DNA from: Spirosoma aerolatum
Lineage (GTDB): Bacteria > Bacteroidota > Bacteroidia > Cytophagales > Spirosomataceae
NCBI RefSeq assembly: GCF_002056795.1
Contig: NZ_CP020104.1
Coordinates: 3,855,001 to 3,919,000 of the forward strand
DNA: 64,000 bases
Reading direction: 5' to 3'
Shown piece after piece: positions 63,727 to 64,000 of this stretch (the stretch's first letter is position 1; the number at the start of each line of letters is the position of its first letter). The notes under the pieces were generated by a model, which searched no databases, was not told where the DNA came from, and saw only the letters and a program-made list of their open reading frames with translations. The translations under genes were made by a program, and so were the position numbers.

Positions 63727-64000
63727 TTACTTCCGTAATCCCAGCGCTGCCAGAATAGCCCGGTAACGCATGATGTCTTTTTTCTGGAGGTAATTCAGCA
63801 ACCGCCGACGTTTACCTACTAATTTTAAAAGACCCAGTTGGGTACCATAATCGTGCTTGTGAACTTTCAGGTGCTCAGTTAAATGACTGATCCGATACGT
63901 GAACAGCGCGATCTGGGATTCGGCCGACCCGGTGTCCGTTGCACTTTTGGCGTACCCCGAGGTGGAGAAAATCTCCTGTTTTTTTTCGGTCGTTAGATAC
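63727..64000 (-). CDS. rpsO: 30S ribosomal protein S15, 5' end beyond the window
   Basis: Read from base 63999 leftwards the frame gives [20 protein letters not shown] and ends at TAA 63727-63729. The 90 visible residues cover practically all of S15 (normally 89-91), lacking only the initiator codon, which lies just outside. The conserved 16S-binding segment [20 protein letters not shown] and the end [19 protein letters not shown] are present. S15 binds the central domain of 16S rRNA early in 30S assembly. The gene precedes pnp as in most bacteria. Confidence 0.96.
   Translation of the reverse strand, partial: YLTTEKKQEIFSTSGYAKSATDTGSAESQIALFTYRISHLTEHLKVHKHDYGTQLGLLKLVGKRRRLLNYLQKKDIMRYRAILAALGLRK

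Noticed and set aside
1..64000. tRNA, rRNA genes or CRISPR array
   Set aside because: No cloverleaf-type sequence with tRNA B-box, no rRNA-like stretch and no regularly spaced direct repeats were seen by eye; a covariance-model scan would be needed to be certain.

Overview
The window reads as about 64 kb of chromosome from a Bacteroidota bacterium of the Cytophagales, most like Spirosoma or a close relative (inference from content, not from a database search). Supporting signs are a SusC/SusD pair, a 7TMR-DISM histidine kinase, a short 287-residue primary sigma factor, CPBP and GG-leader peptide genes of Bacteroidota type, and promoters of the TTG-N17..23-TAnnTTTG form. Most of the window is core-like and near 50% GC. 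Two stretches are visibly AT-rich and look accessory: 41.0-43.7 kb and 53.2-60.4 kb. No tRNA, rRNA or CRISPR array was seen.

Layout. 1-3 kb: the 3' end of a nonribosomal peptide synthetase (end of A domain, carrier, thioesterase) and a propeller-YceI lipoprotein. 3.4-6.4 kb: siroheme sulfite/nitrite reductase and cobA, which makes its siroheme precursor. 6.6-9.7 kb: DUF3050, FkbM methyltransferase, hisS. 10-15.6 kb: SusC/SusD pair and a fucosyltransferase-like protein. 15.7-31.6 kb: a long leftward nucleobase catabolism cluster: xanthine dehydrogenase (xdhA, xdhB, xdhC), preA, preT, beta-ureidopropionase, dihydropyrimidinase, an NCS1 transporter, a Tat-exported nucleoside hydrolase, a class III aminotransferase and mmsA. 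Together these predict a full route from uracil or thymine to beta-alanine, malonate semialdehyde and acetyl- or propionyl-CoA. A divergent Lrp/AsnC regulator stands at its head. 32.4-40.9 kb: 7TMR-DISM kinase, topA, a family 20 hexosaminidase with a one-base frameshift, and a sirtuin.

40.98-43.69 kb is the most striking part. An AT-rich HNH endonuclease gene ends in an attC-like imperfect palindrome. The 5' edge of the unit carries the exact complement of its inverse core, as expected of an integron gene cassette. A 1,065-bp IS630-type element with a TA duplication splits the gene, and virtual excision restores one 495-residue frame. No integrase is present in the window.

43.7-52.6 kb: DUF1275 protein, M61 peptidase, then a TPR protein, an outer-membrane barrel protein and a HU-like/SPOR membrane protein. 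52.7-60.4 kb is a compact peptide natural-product (RiPP or bacteriocin-like) cluster: divergent XRE regulator, a 60-residue GG-leader precursor with five cysteines, a CPBP protease, an unrecognised protein with an HQCGH motif, an exported metallo-beta-lactamase-fold protein, a C39 peptidase-ABC exporter and an HlyD protein. 60.5-64 kb: rpoD, pnp and rpsO (partial).

A recurring oddity is that many gaps between co-directional genes hold a long inverted repeat. Each is built from short repeated words and differs from locus to locus. preT and the hexosaminidase each need one extra base to read through, so draft-assembly indels must be considered.
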